Source: a virus. From it: a DNA stretch of 20,494 nucleotides. Each line of letters opens with the position of its first letter. The first letter of the stretch is position 1. This document shows positions 7,787 through 15,889 of this stretch, piece by piece. Made by a program: the position numbers and the translations under genes. Under the pieces are notes generated by a model. It was given only the letters and a program-made list of their open reading frames with translations, ran no database searches and was not told where the DNA came from. Where the stretch lies: positions 1-20,494 of the IMG/VR virus record IMGVR_UViG_3300037541_000509; one strand, given 5' to 3'.

Positions 7787-10117
7787 TTATTCTTCTTTTC
7801 TCACTCGACCAGTTATTTCAGTACCGGTCTCCTTTTGTAAGAACGCCTCTGCTTTAATCTCCTCAATGTTTCCTTGAGTCTCAGCAGCTATAATCATTTG
7901 CTTTTCTTTCACTCTTATATTAGACAATGCCGCTTCTTTCTTAACTTCCAATTCAGCCTTCATTTGCATTAATTCCATCTCCCCTTTTTGCTTCATCAAC
8001 ATCTGCTCTTGTAACGCTTGATTTTGAGCTTGCTGATTTTGCATTGTCATCATATCATTTTGCTCTCTCTTCTTCATGCTCTTATATGTTAAATACCATG
8101 TAGCTTCTTTTAATCTACCTTTCTCCAACATTTCTAATATCATTGTGTAATCAGACAATTCTATTTCAGGCATTCCATTACGGCCAACTTTTAGAGCTGT
8201 TTCTGCCGCTTCTGCAATCTTGAATTTTTGAGTGTTTGATATCTTATTAGTTAATGAAAGACCTAATTCTTCCAAAGTAAAATCAGCTCCTTGCATCATA
8301 TAATTAATAGCCTCAGCACCAAACACATCAGAGTAGAATGATTTAACTTCCTCATCAAATCTGCAAGTAACCAAGGTTCTTAATATAAGATTTTCAGCAG
8401 CCTTAACCTTAACTCTTTCTAACGCTTGTTGTAGTGGCCATAAGGCATTATTAGTAGCGTCTATTTCTAACTCTGCAATACCAACCAACTTATCCCCTTT
8501 TGGAGGAGATCCGGCCATGGTTGGAGTTATACCTGTAATTTGCAATAACTTTTCTACATCATGTTGGTATGCCATTATCCATTCTGATAATTGCTTACCC
8601 ACACCGCCCTCTAACTCTTCAAATGTTTTATTTGTATTTACCTTTCCTCCTAATAAAGAAGATTTGTAAAAGAAATTACCTGTATGAGAATAAACTTGAA
8701 CTAAGTCAAATGGAGTATACATTGTACCTCCAATAGAATTAATATTTAATGCCCCAATGTCAATGGCAATACCTTTAGGTGCAGCGGCTAATTTAGCGGC
8801 TTGTAACTTAAGGTGATTAATCTGAAGAGAGTCGTAAATAGGAATGGCAGTTTCTGTAATAGACTTACCGGAAACCTTTTCAAATCTATAAGAGAGTTGA
8901 GGTTTCTTTTTATTTACTCGCTTAATATTTTTTTGTTTACCACCAACTGTAATATTTGCACCTGGCAAATACCAACCTTCATAAATTGTGTGAGTGTCTA
9001 CAACAACAGTTTTTTTCTTTTCGCTATCTACATACTCACCAAATTTATCAGAATAAAAAGTAGTAATTCCATCACGATTTTTCTTCTTGTAAAAATTACT
9101 ATCTTTTGAAATGTATTCAAATTCTAAAACGTCTACAAAGAAATCATCGTATCTCATTCTATCTGTGATAGTATCTCTTTGACAATACCAAGACCAACCA
9201 TATCGGTCATTTGAATATGTTAAATCAAATGCCCATTTAGCAATTCGATTTACTTGTTGCTCAACATCTTCCTCATCCCATCCATTAGCTAGCAAAAGGT
9301 TGCGTACTTCCGGTATGCTATACTTTTCAAAATGACCTGCAAATGGGCTGTTATCACCTTGGTTTTGGTCAGTCCATGCACAAATAAACTTAGTTACATC
9401 TACATACTTTACTTTAGAAATTCCGCTTTCATTATCAGTATAATCCTTAACTACACAAAATCCAAAGTTAACTAAGTCATCTTTTAATTGGCGTTCTATT
9501 TTATCGTAATCACTAACTTGAAATCCATATTCAGCAATCTTTTCAATAGAAATCTCAAAGTTTTGCTTGAATCCACCTAATGTTTCGTATAAATTTAATT
9601 CGCTTTTATTCTGAGGTGCATACTCACCTTCAGACATTTGAGGCATACCTATCTCACGCATGATAGGCTCTAATGCGTTTTTAATAAATAAGGTTGCCTT
9701 ATCTAAAGCCTTTTTGTTCTTTATTTCAGTATTTATCGAATCGCATTGAATTCTTTGGTTTTGAGTGCCTAATACTGAATGCATAATACGCTTTAATTCT
9801 GGAGCCATCGAGAATATCTCAAAGTTAATATTAGCGTATCCTTTTCTTCTAATTCTTTGAGCTTGGGCATTTGGTGTAGAGTTGTTAGATTTCTCATCAC
9901 CTCTAGCAACCCACATATCTATGTACTTCTGTTGACTTTGTCTGCCCTCGCTATAGTTGCGAATTTCAAATAGTCTAGCAATGTCTTGTCTACCAAAATA
10001 AGTTTTGTTATTTTCGTACCGATAAAAAATAGCACGACCTATTTGAGACAACCAATTGTTATCTTTTTTCTTAGGATCAATGTTATCCTTTGGCCAGAGG
10101 ATTGTATATTCGCTCAT
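7787..10117 (-). CDS. Portal protein (776 aa, crAss-like size class)
   Basis: A 776-aa protein that would form the dodecameric ring at the head vertex through which DNA is packaged. It follows the large terminase by 2 bp, the canonical place. The N-terminal region contains a helical part with NINFEIFSMAPELKRIMHSV (about 95-115), resembling large portals of Bacteroidota podoviruses. The middle is mixed alpha/beta with many aromatic residues. Residues 681-776 are a Gln/Met/Lys/Glu-rich long helix or coiled coil (QALQEQMLMKQKGEMELM), which could be the barrel helix extending into the head. The length is well above that of siphovirus portals (about 450-550 aa) and fits crAss-like portals. Confidence is high from order and size. 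Confidence 0.82.
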   Translation of the reverse strand: MSEYTILWPKDNIDPKKKDNNWLSQIGRAIFYRYENNKTYFGRQDIARLFEIRNYSEGRQSQQKYIDMWVARGDEKSNNSTPNAQAQRIRRKGYANINFEIFSMAPELKRIMHSVLGTQNQRIQCDSINTEIKNKKALDKATLFIKNALEPIMREIGMPQMSEGEYAPQNKSELNLYETLGGFKQNFEISIEKIAEYGFQVSDYDKIERQLKDDLVNFGFCVVKDYTDNESGISKVKYVDVTKFICAWTDQNQGDNSPFAGHFEKYSIPEVRNLLLANGWDEEDVEQQVNRIAKWAFDLTYSNDRYGWSWYCQRDTITDRMRYDDFFVDVLEFEYISKDSNFYKKKNRDGITTFYSDKFGEYVDSEKKKTVVVDTHTIYEGWYLPGANITVGGKQKNIKRVNKKKPQLSYRFEKVSGKSITETAIPIYDSLQINHLKLQAAKLAAAPKGIAIDIGALNINSIGGTMYTPFDLVQVYSHTGNFFYKSSLLGGKVNTNKTFEELEGGVGKQLSEWIMAYQHDVEKLLQITGITPTMAGSPPKGDKLVGIAELEIDATNNALWPLQQALERVKVKAAENLILRTLVTCRFDEEVKSFYSDVFGAEAINYMMQGADFTLEELGLSLTNKISNTQKFKIAEAAETALKVGRNGMPEIELSDYTMILEMLEKGRLKEATWYLTYKSMKKREQNDMMTMQNQQAQNQALQEQMLMKQKGEMELMQMKAELEVKKEAALSNIRVKEKQMIIAAETQGNIEEIKAEAFLQKETGTEITGRVRKEE

Positions 10118-10119
10118 AT

Positions 10120-12525
10120 TTAATAATCAAAAGTATCAAAAAGTTTTGAATCTATCATCATAGATTGCTCATTTAATTCTACAAATTTAGGGTAAACTGA
10201 CTTACTTCCCAAAAGTGCATAGCCTCCTGCAGCAAATAAGTCATATTTAGTCATCTCTTGTTTCCCATCAATATTAGAACATTCTTCTAAAATTTCAATA
10301 TGATTTTCGTACTCAGCACCTATTTTTAGATAATTTTCCCAACTGTCAAATATATCTTGTTTAGTTGAATTGGCATTTCCATCAGAGGTAATACGACCCG
10401 GTAATGGTTTCTTATAACCATTCTCATCCATATCATATAAAAGGTATCCTCTAAAACCCCACTCTATAAATCTTTCATAAAGAAAAGTTACGTTCATCTC
10501 GGGGTACAACATAGCACCAAAAAACACGCAAGCCTTTGCCATATCATCTGCGTATTCATCACGACTAACATCCCTTTGCTTATATGTAAGTACAAATTTA
10601 TCTGACACCCATGAACCTCTAGGCTTTATATTGTTACCCATATCTCCATCAACAGACTCATCTTTTTTATAATACATAGCTGCTGCGTTGTAAGACTTTT
10701 TCTTTCCGCTTACTTCTTGAGTTTCATACTTTGCAGGGTCAGCTCCCAAAACAAACTTGTTCATCACAGTCCATGCAGGCTTCCATGCCTCTAACTCTGT
10801 GTCCCATTCACGCAAATTTCTAGCACCAGGATTTGGCAAGTAAGACATTATAAATTTACCCTCATCATCCTCAACAAGTCTAACTTTTGAATTCCTTCCT
10901 GATTCCCACTCTAAGTTATATCTCCGGCTAACGTGCTTTTCAAATGTTAACTCAGTTATTCTCTTTTTAATTTTAAGTACAGGGAATGAAGAGTCTTTTG
11001 ATGCCGACATGAAGCATTCCTTTAAGTTACATGGGAAGTTTTGCATTTCTTCAATGAGACCTGTTTGGTCACCATTAATTTCAAAAGCTCTTCTCTTATT
11101 CATAAGATAAGATTTAGCTCCCATGTTAACTGTTTTCCCATCAATGTTCTTTATAGGTTTTGGTGGGTCTTCAACAATAGAGTTTCCAAACTCATCAATA
11201 AAACCATCAAGACCATCGTATGCAGGGAAAAATAAAGTAATCAATCCGGTTATTGTTTGTCCGTTGTCATTTCGGTCATTAAATCGAGATCCTAAAATAA
11301 GCCTTTTCATCTGCTCACCTCCCCCTTTTTCCATTTCACCAAGGGTAGATGTTAATAGGCCAAGCCCATGTATATATGGACCTTGTGCCAAACATTTCAT
11401 AACAACCCTCCATCTATCAACTACGTTAATATTAATACCTGCCTTTGGGTCTATTTTTCCTACCTCATCATGATGTATGAAATGAAGTTTCTCCATGTCA
11501 TACGCTCTCTCTCCGGATGGTCGGTGATTTATCCATCCTTCGTGTGGAGGGAGAGATGTTGTGCCTACACTACCTGCTGCACGACTTGCAGGAGCAGTAA
11601 AAGAAATCGCCTCCTTTGGAACACTTGACCCTTCTGTCATCAGCTTAAAGAAGAATGGCATTCTTCGGAGACGTTTCGCTATATGGTCGACAAACACTTG
11701 GGTAGAGTGATAATCAGACATTGACTGAATACCACCAAAACGCTGAATACCCATTGTTGCCGTTATGTACCAATTCATAAAACCTGCACGAGATGTAGCT
11801 CCCTCACGCCTGTGTTTAGGATATATTACACCGTAAATAGTTCTATCCCCTGTGTCTATTAAAAAGTTACCTTCCTCTACATAACTATTTGGGTACTTTT
11901 CTCTAAACTCATCAAGACTTTTCTTTATGTTAAAGTATCTTACATAGTTTTTTCCTTCATCTAAATAAACAACTTTGTATTTATAGAAGGCATCTTTTGA
12001 GGTGTAAGCATACATTATAGTCAAGAACCATCTTCTGTCACGATCTCTATATTCAGGGAGACCATGTTTGTTTCTGTTATTACCTATAGGCCAAAAGTTC
12101 AGATATGTGTATTGACATCCAGGCATATAAGTTGGCTGACCATTATTAAAAAAGAAATAACCTTTATAATGTCTTCTTATTTGCTTTTTAATCCATTGTA
12201 TCTCTTTAGAATAATAAGATACATTTCCAAACAACTCTTCGTCTATGTCCTCTAACTTTACAGAGTCTTTAGGTTTCAACTGCTTTTTTCTCCGTATAAC
12301 TGCCTCTAACTCTAATAGTTTAGATGGAGTTTCTTGATATTTAAACTTTTGTTTTTCGGGAGGAAGTCCATAACCATCTATCTTTTTTATTGCCTCTTCA
12401 TGTGGCAAATTGTAATATTCAGATGGTGTTGGAACTTTAATTGTAATGGGATACAAATCCTCATCATCATTATTGACAATGATAAATTCTTCTGCATCCT
12501 TGTATTTATGTTTTATCTCACGCAT
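10120..12525 (-). CDS. terL: Terminase large subunit (801 aa)
   Basis: The DNA-packaging motor: an N-terminal ATPase and a C-terminal RNase H-like nuclease that cuts concatemers. Visible motifs: a Walker A-like segment near residues 237-246 (KHRREGATSR) that lacks the canonical GKS/T, a Walker B at 349-354 (FIHHDE, hydrophobic residues then DE), and a coupling motif near 392-398 (TSTLGEM). The nuclease domain begins with VLGADPA at 592-598, where D596 would bind metal. The protein is long, with about 230 residues before Walker A, as in crAss-like terminases. Its start overlaps the stop of the 221-aa gene by 8 bp, and the portal gene follows after 2 bp. Confident call. Confidence 0.9.
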   Translation of the reverse strand: MREIKHKYKDAEEFIIVNNDDEDLYPITIKVPTPSEYYNLPHEEAIKKIDGYGLPPEKQKFKYQETPSKLLELEAVIRRKKQLKPKDSVKLEDIDEELFGNVSYYSKEIQWIKKQIRRHYKGYFFFNNGQPTYMPGCQYTYLNFWPIGNNRNKHGLPEYRDRDRRWFLTIMYAYTSKDAFYKYKVVYLDEGKNYVRYFNIKKSLDEFREKYPNSYVEEGNFLIDTGDRTIYGVIYPKHRREGATSRAGFMNWYITATMGIQRFGGIQSMSDYHSTQVFVDHIAKRLRRMPFFFKLMTEGSSVPKEAISFTAPASRAAGSVGTTSLPPHEGWINHRPSGERAYDMEKLHFIHHDEVGKIDPKAGININVVDRWRVVMKCLAQGPYIHGLGLLTSTLGEMEKGGGEQMKRLILGSRFNDRNDNGQTITGLITLFFPAYDGLDGFIDEFGNSIVEDPPKPIKNIDGKTVNMGAKSYLMNKRRAFEINGDQTGLIEEMQNFPCNLKECFMSASKDSSFPVLKIKKRITELTFEKHVSRRYNLEWESGRNSKVRLVEDDEGKFIMSYLPNPGARNLREWDTELEAWKPAWTVMNKFVLGADPAKYETQEVSGKKKSYNAAAMYYKKDESVDGDMGNNIKPRGSWVSDKFVLTYKQRDVSRDEYADDMAKACVFFGAMLYPEMNVTFLYERFIEWGFRGYLLYDMDENGYKKPLPGRITSDGNANSTKQDIFDSWENYLKIGAEYENHIEILEECSNIDGKQEMTKYDLFAAGGYALLGSKSVYPKFVELNEQSMMIDSKLFDTFDY

Positions 12526-13183
12526 CTATATCTGGAAATACATCACCATTTTGTTCAAACTCTCTAATGTATTCTTCAGGTCTAATTCCTAAAGAATCCA
12601 ACAAAGTAAATTCAGTCAACTCATCTTCTAAATCCTTACTTTTTTCCCCTTGCAAGAAATCATTTTTCGAAGCCGCAATCTGCGACATGGTCATATTAAT
12701 GATTTCTCTTCGTGTCTTTTCCGCTTGAATTATCTTCGCCTGAGCTGCCTCGTCTTCAGCATCTAATTTAATCTCTAATTCTGTATAACGCAACAGTGCT
12801 TCCTCCGCAGATTTCCAAACCATGTATTGTTCACCACCCATTAAAAGCAAGAAATATATTGCCCTTCTATTTACTCCCTTTATTTTCCATGAGAGCATAT
12901 CTACAATATATTGTTCATATGGAGGTTCAATATTTAAACATTGCAACGCCCATGTCTTTCTTCTTTTTAAATCGGGGATGCCTTGGCCCGGAGAGCCGAG
13001 GTCGTACATATAAATTAAATATCTTAAAACAATATCCGGGTCTAATTTTTTTGGCAAATCATTAGCAGCAAATACTACAGAAAAATTCTCAAGGTCTTTA
13101 AATTCAAATAATACAGGTGTACCTAGAGGTATTTTGTGTATCGGATATTTTAACTTGCCAAATTCACTCTGCTCAAACTTCAT
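12518..13183 (-). CDS. Unknown protein upstream of terL; small terminase candidate (221 aa)
   Basis: A 221-aa protein just upstream of the large terminase. Residues 1-60 are beta-rich (GTPVLFEFKDLENFSVVFA). Residues about 60-120 are helical (LRYLIYMYDLGSPGQG, KRRKTWALQCLNI). Residues 125-175 form a long charged helix likely to oligomerise (EIKLDAEDEAAQAKIIQAEK). The end is acidic. Position, length and a central oligomerisation helix suit a small terminase subunit, but no DNA-binding helix-turn-helix is clear, so the role is a guess. It overlaps the GroES-like gene by 11 bp and terL by 8 bp, which suggests coupled translation. Confidence 0.45.
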   Translation of the reverse strand: MKFEQSEFGKLKYPIHKIPLGTPVLFEFKDLENFSVVFAANDLPKKLDPDIVLRYLIYMYDLGSPGQGIPDLKRRKTWALQCLNIEPPYEQYIVDMLSWKIKGVNRRAIYFLLLMGGEQYMVWKSAEEALLRYTELEIKLDAEDEAAQAKIIQAEKTRREIINMTMSQIAASKNDFLQGEKSKDLEDELTEFTLLDSLGIRPEEYIREFEQNGDVFPDIDA

Positions 13184-13799
13184 AAGCTAATATTTCATTG
13201 TGCCTTACTAAATGATACTCATCGTTTAACTTTTTGTTTAGATGAGCTTCTAATGGAATGCCTGCCCAAGTCTTACTTAAAATTGTATCTCCAACTTGAG
13301 GAATAGCGTCTGTACCATACTTTAATTCTTCTTTTGGAGAAGGATCTCCAACTGCGATGACTTTCCAATGTGCCTCTTTATATTTTTGTTCGTATGCTGT
13401 GGGTATATAAATTAATGAATTTTTTTCTTCTTCTGGTATTTGTTTTACTAAACACCAACCATCTTGAACAATAAATTGACCATCTCTTATTGTTAAATAC
13501 ACGAGATCCGGCTTTATCATTACAACTTCTGTATCTCCATCATCAATTATGCGAGTGTTTTTGCCCTCGCTGTATGCCCCAAAAGCCTCTCTAATTTCAA
13601 TGTATTTTACAAAAACTTGGTCTCCTTTCTTCCATTTACCCCAGTCTTCATAAACTATACAATCCGTATTAGTCCAATATTCTGCATCCGGTGAAGACAT
13701 TCTGACTACCAGGTGAATTCTATTCTCACCAAAATCAAAACCTTCAGCCAAATGATTTTTAGATTTCATAACTACAGGCAAATAATTCAAATACTTCAT
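13173..13799 (-). CDS. GroES-like (Cpn10) co-chaperonin protein, apparently two Cpn10-like halves
   Basis: I choose the ATG at 13799-13797 (MKYLNYLPVV), giving 208 aa. The frame is open up to an ATG at 13925, but that longer start would run through two hairpins and a low-quality N-terminus. Residues about 110-208 resemble GroES: DGWCLVKQIPEEE, then VGDTILSKTWAGIPLE (169-184) and EYHLVRHNEILAYEV (194-208), matching the family pattern GDxVL..K.AG....E...Y..vr...ILA. Residues about 45-105 show a weaker copy: KKGDQVFVKYIEI (58-70) and IKPDLVYLTI (95-104). Phage co-chaperonins such as T4 gp31 replace GroES to fold the capsid protein with host GroEL, and this gene sits in the head operon before terS/terL. 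The C-terminal match is good; two-domain structure is an inference. Confidence 0.65.
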   Translation of the reverse strand: MKYLNYLPVVMKSKNHLAEGFDFGENRIHLVVRMSSPDAEYWTNTDCIVYEDWGKWKKGDQVFVKYIEIREAFGAYSEGKNTRIIDDGDTEVVMIKPDLVYLTIRDGQFIVQDGWCLVKQIPEEEKNSLIYIPTAYEQKYKEAHWKVIAVGDPSPKEELKYGTDAIPQVGDTILSKTWAGIPLEAHLNKKLNDEYHLVRHNEILAYEV

Positions 13800-13850
13800 T
13801 TTGAAAAAATTAAGTGTGTTTAATGTGAGATTTTTACTATACTTTTGTTG

Positions 13851-13877
13851 GGCATCGTTCTGATGCCTTTTCATTTT
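13851..13877 (+). terminator. Hairpin with T-rich tail on the plus strand
   Basis: Perfect 6-bp stem GGCATC (13851-13856) with GATGCC (13862-13867), 5-nt loop, then TTTTCATTTT on the plus strand. Every gene here is on the minus strand, so it could stop antisense transcription or act as a 5' leader hairpin of the GroES-like mRNA. Confidence 0.4.
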
Positions 13878-13906
13878 GTTTGTTGTGTTATATTGTGTGC
13901 AGAAAG

Positions 13907-13930
13907 TGGGGACAACGGTCCCCATTTTTT
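13907..13930 (+). terminator. Strong hairpin with T6 tract on the plus strand
   Basis: Perfect 7-bp stem TGGGGAC (13907-13913) with GTCCCCA (13918-13924), 4-nt loop AACG, followed by TTTTTT on the plus strand. On the minus strand it follows the metallophosphoesterase stop, and its tail there is only CTTTCTGC, so termination in that direction would be weaker. Confidence 0.5.
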
Positions 13931-13938
13931 GTTATGTA

Positions 13939-14817
13939 CTAGTGGTCTCTCAGTTGTACGAAACTTGGTAACAATAAATTTGCCGATGAACCATTTTCTG
14001 ACTCATTGACATAATCAAAGGAAAGAATATAACCTCCAATTGGTTTAGGAGGTCTTCCCTTTTCAATATGATACCCAAAGTCACCATCTCCATATTCCTC
14101 TTTGTAGGCGGCTGTTCTGATGTGATGAACGTATCTGTGCTTAATTGAATATCCTGATCTTGGATTATGTTCTAAAGATTCTTGAGAATCAATAACATGA
14201 TATAGTTCGTGAACGTGACCCTGCCAAATACAATCAGCTCCAGATATCATTACACTCATACGATTGTTTTGGATAACGCCCTTGGTGATGACCCCACCGC
14301 CTCCTGAGCCGTGGTAATATTTCACGTTGAACGCATGGTTCGAGTGACTCTTATATTTCATCTGAAGTTTCCACCAACCTCCATAACCTCCAGTATAAAT
14401 AGATGTCTTGTTCTTATAATTCATAAGATCAACAAATCTCTGAAGAGGGTCGGTCTCTGTATTTTTAATAATTGCCGTCTCATGGTTTCCATAACCAATC
14501 CAAGCAATGTTTTGAGCGTAAGGACTCCACCAATCAACTGCCGTTTCAATAACAGCATCTAAATAATTATGCACGTTATGCTCAGGTCTAATATCTTTCT
14601 TGCTTCTACGAGGGTCCCATTTGCCCTGCATTAAACAGAAAAAATCGCCATTAATAACGATTCCCATATCTTCGGCAAGGGCCATGTCTAAATGCCTTTT
14701 TAATATATCTCTTTTGCACTTCGGGTTGTCCCAATGGACATCAGATATCATAAGCCATTTCTTTTCAGAAGAGCATTCTGTAATCAGAATGTTTTTATTT
14801 ATCTTGGTTGTAAGCAT
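13939..14817 (-). CDS. Calcineurin-like metallophosphoesterase (292 aa)
   Basis: A two-metal phosphoesterase with the full set of family motifs in order: SDVHWD (D26, H28), NGDFF (G57-D58), YGNHET (GNHE at 110-113), a His at 169 in YYHGSGGGG, and QGHVHE (GHVH at 200-203). The family includes nucleases of the SbcD/Mre11 type, phosphatases and cyclic-nucleotide esterases; the sequence does not tell which. The ORF is near the usual size for a single catalytic domain without the extra Mre11 capping domains. It overlaps the upstream 111-aa gene by 23 bp and sits in the same operon as SSB-like, GroES-like and packaging genes, so a role in DNA processing or repair is plausible. Catalytic fold confident, substrate unknown. 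Confidence 0.85.
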   Translation of the reverse strand: MLTTKINKNILITECSSEKKWLMISDVHWDNPKCKRDILKRHLDMALAEDMGIVINGDFFCLMQGKWDPRRSKKDIRPEHNVHNYLDAVIETAVDWWSPYAQNIAWIGYGNHETAIIKNTETDPLQRFVDLMNYKNKTSIYTGGYGGWWKLQMKYKSHSNHAFNVKYYHGSGGGGVITKGVIQNNRMSVMISGADCIWQGHVHELYHVIDSQESLEHNPRSGYSIKHRYVHHIRTAAYKEEYGDGDFGYHIEKGRPPKPIGGYILSFDYVNESENGSSANLLLPSFVQLRDH

Positions 14818-15130
14818 TGTATACCTCGTTACTTTTTAATAGGTTAAAATATTCGGAGAAGGTGTTGTACGGTTGGTCTATGATTAATGGGTCATCAGCT
14901 CCAACAAGATAAAGAAGAGTTCTATTACCTACTGATATAGATCCGTTATCTTTAAATTCGACATCAGCTTGTATAGCTGACACTTTAGTGATATCAAAAA
15001 TTATTGGTACAGAATCACAATAAAGTTGAGCGTTACCAGCTATATCCTCCTCATTATTCCATACTACACAAACAGTGCTGCATAATGTTGGATAAGGGGT
15101 GATATCTTTTTTCTTCTTTCTCCAGAACAT
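14795..15130 (-). CDS. Small protein of unknown function (111 aa)
   Basis: The start is placed at the ATG at 15130-15128 (MFWRKKKKDI). The frame is open further upstream to 15241, but that extension runs through the SSB gene end and a terminator hairpin. The protein has a basic N-terminus, a beta-rich middle (VCVVWNNEEDIAG, VPIIFDITKV, NRTLLYLVGADD) and a helical end. No family is recognised. It lies after the SSB-gene terminator, with no clear promoter seen between, and overlaps the phosphoesterase gene by 23 bp. Confidence 0.5.
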   Translation of the reverse strand: MFWRKKKKDITPYPTLCSTVCVVWNNEEDIAGNAQLYCDSVPIIFDITKVSAIQADVEFKDNGSISVGNRTLLYLVGADDPLIIDQPYNTFSEYFNLLKSNEVYNAYNQDK

Positions 15131-15153
15131 AACTATTATTTTCTGTAAAAATA

Positions 15154-15181
15154 CAAAAAACCCTCTTTCTTTAGAAGAGGG
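15154..15181 (-). terminator. Rho-independent terminator after the SSB-like gene
   Basis: On the minus strand CCCTCTT (15181-15175) pairs with AAGAGGG (15167-15161) across a 7-nt loop, followed by TTTTTTG. It lies 10 bp downstream of the SSB-like stop codon, with the T-run only on this side, so it serves the minus strand. Confidence 0.85.
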
Positions 15182-15191
15182 CTTATTGTCC

Positions 15192-15527
15192 TTAGAATGG
15201 TAAATCGTCTTCCGATTCTTCCTTATTGGTCGGCTGTGCATTAGATTCCGGTTGAATTGGTTCTGCTTTACTCACTTGTTCTATCTTCCACACTTTTAAA
15301 GAGTTGTAAACACTCCCATTATATTCTCTTCCTTCAACATTAAAATGGCAATCAATAACATCACCAACTGAAAATGGGTCAATCAAAACTGATTTGTCAT
15401 TAATGAGTTGAAATTCAATTACAGTTGGATACTTATCCCCTGTCTCAATAACGAACTTACGAATAGCAAACTTTGGAGTCTTTTGCTCGGTACTCCCAAC
15501 CGACTTAATTTTTCCTTGAATATTCAT
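15192..15527 (-). CDS. DUF3127-like single-stranded DNA-binding protein (111 aa)
   Basis: A small OB-fold-type protein. It begins MNIQGKIKSVG and contains RKFVIETGDKYPTVIEFQLI (23-42), VGDVIDCHFNVEGREYNG (54-71) and SLKVWKIEQV (76-85), the pattern of the DUF3127 family common in Bacteroidota and their phages. Residues 86-105 are a polar, Gln/Glu/Pro-rich linker. The protein ends EESEDDLPF, an acidic tail with terminal Phe like the SSB C-terminal tip that recruits partner proteins. It would coat single-stranded DNA during phage replication. It is the first gene of the minus block, divergent from the replication operon, and is followed by its own terminator, so it can be made early and in quantity. 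Confidence 0.8.
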   Translation of the reverse strand: MNIQGKIKSVGSTEQKTPKFAIRKFVIETGDKYPTVIEFQLINDKSVLIDPFSVGDVIDCHFNVEGREYNGSVYNSLKVWKIEQVSKAEPIQPESNAQPTNKEESEDDLPF

Positions 15528-15543
15528 GATTTTTAAATTTTCA

Positions 15544-15551
15544 CAAATATA
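15544..15551 (-). promoter_or_regulatory. Possible -7 promoter element for the SSB-like gene
   Basis: On the minus strand this reads TATATTTG, an exact match to TAnnTTTG, 16 bp upstream of the SSB-like ATG. No TTTG occurs at the expected -33 position, and the leader would be short, so support is moderate to weak. Confidence 0.35.
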
Positions 15552-15619
15552 TAATTTATTTTGTAGACTTTGTTACATAGTTTTCAACATATGATTGTCA
15601 ATAGTGTTTATAAAAAACT

Positions 15620-15652
15620 TTTGGATTCTAATGTGAAAATGTATTTACTTTG
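15620..15652 (+). promoter_or_regulatory. Probable Bacteroidota-type promoter for the 71-aa gene
   Basis: TTTG (15620-15623), a 21-bp gap, then TTACTTTG (15645-15652), one mismatch from TAnnTTTG. Transcription would start near 15659, about 15 bp before the ATG at 15674. This is the divergent intergenic region (15528-15673); nothing else is seen there. Confidence 0.5.
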
Positions 15653-15673
15653 CATTATAAACACAACAACGTC

Positions 15674-15889
15674 ATGGAAATAGAAAAAAACATTCCAATA
15701 CCTAACACATCAGGTCGAGGCAGAAAGACTGAATATGGTTTGCCTGATATGGAAGTGGGTGATTCGTTTTTCGTAAAGGGTGAGAATAGCAAGTATTTAT
15801 CTAAGATATTCTACCAAAGAAAAAAGAAGAATTACAAACTAACAGCAAGAACCTACCCGGATGGAGTAAGGATTTGGAGAAAAGCGTAA
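15674..15889 (+). CDS. Small early protein of unknown function (71 aa)
   Basis: The start is the ATG at 15674; upstream only a TTG at 15650 is in frame. The protein begins MEIEKNIPIPNTSGRGRKTE, then has MEVGDSFFVKGENSKYLS and ends YPDGVRIWRKA. The pattern (short N-terminal IPIP segment, GDSFFV strand, basic end with G-V-R-x-W-R) recurs in small phage proteins as I remember them, but no function is known to me. It is basic, with no membrane segment. It is the first plus-strand gene, with a probable promoter before it; the next promoter overlaps its 3' end. A DNA-binding or regulatory role is possible but unproven. Confidence 0.6.
   Translation: MEIEKNIPIPNTSGRGRKTEYGLPDMEVGDSFFVKGENSKYLSKIFYQRKKKNYKLTARTYPDGVRIWRKA

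Noticed and set aside
13800-13925. Longer N-terminus for the GroES-like protein from the ATG at 13925
   Set aside because: It would translate two hairpins and a sequence unlike a folded domain; the ATG at 13799 sits behind an A/T-rich leader.
15131-15241. Upstream extension of the 111-aa gene
   Set aside because: It overlaps the SSB-like gene end and its terminator, and the encoded residues are basic and low in quality; the ATG at 15130 is preferred.
15569-15600. A sigma70-like TTGACA on the minus strand upstream of the SSB-like gene
   Set aside because: The matching -10 is poor, and Bacteroidota use TTTG/TAnnTTTG promoters instead.
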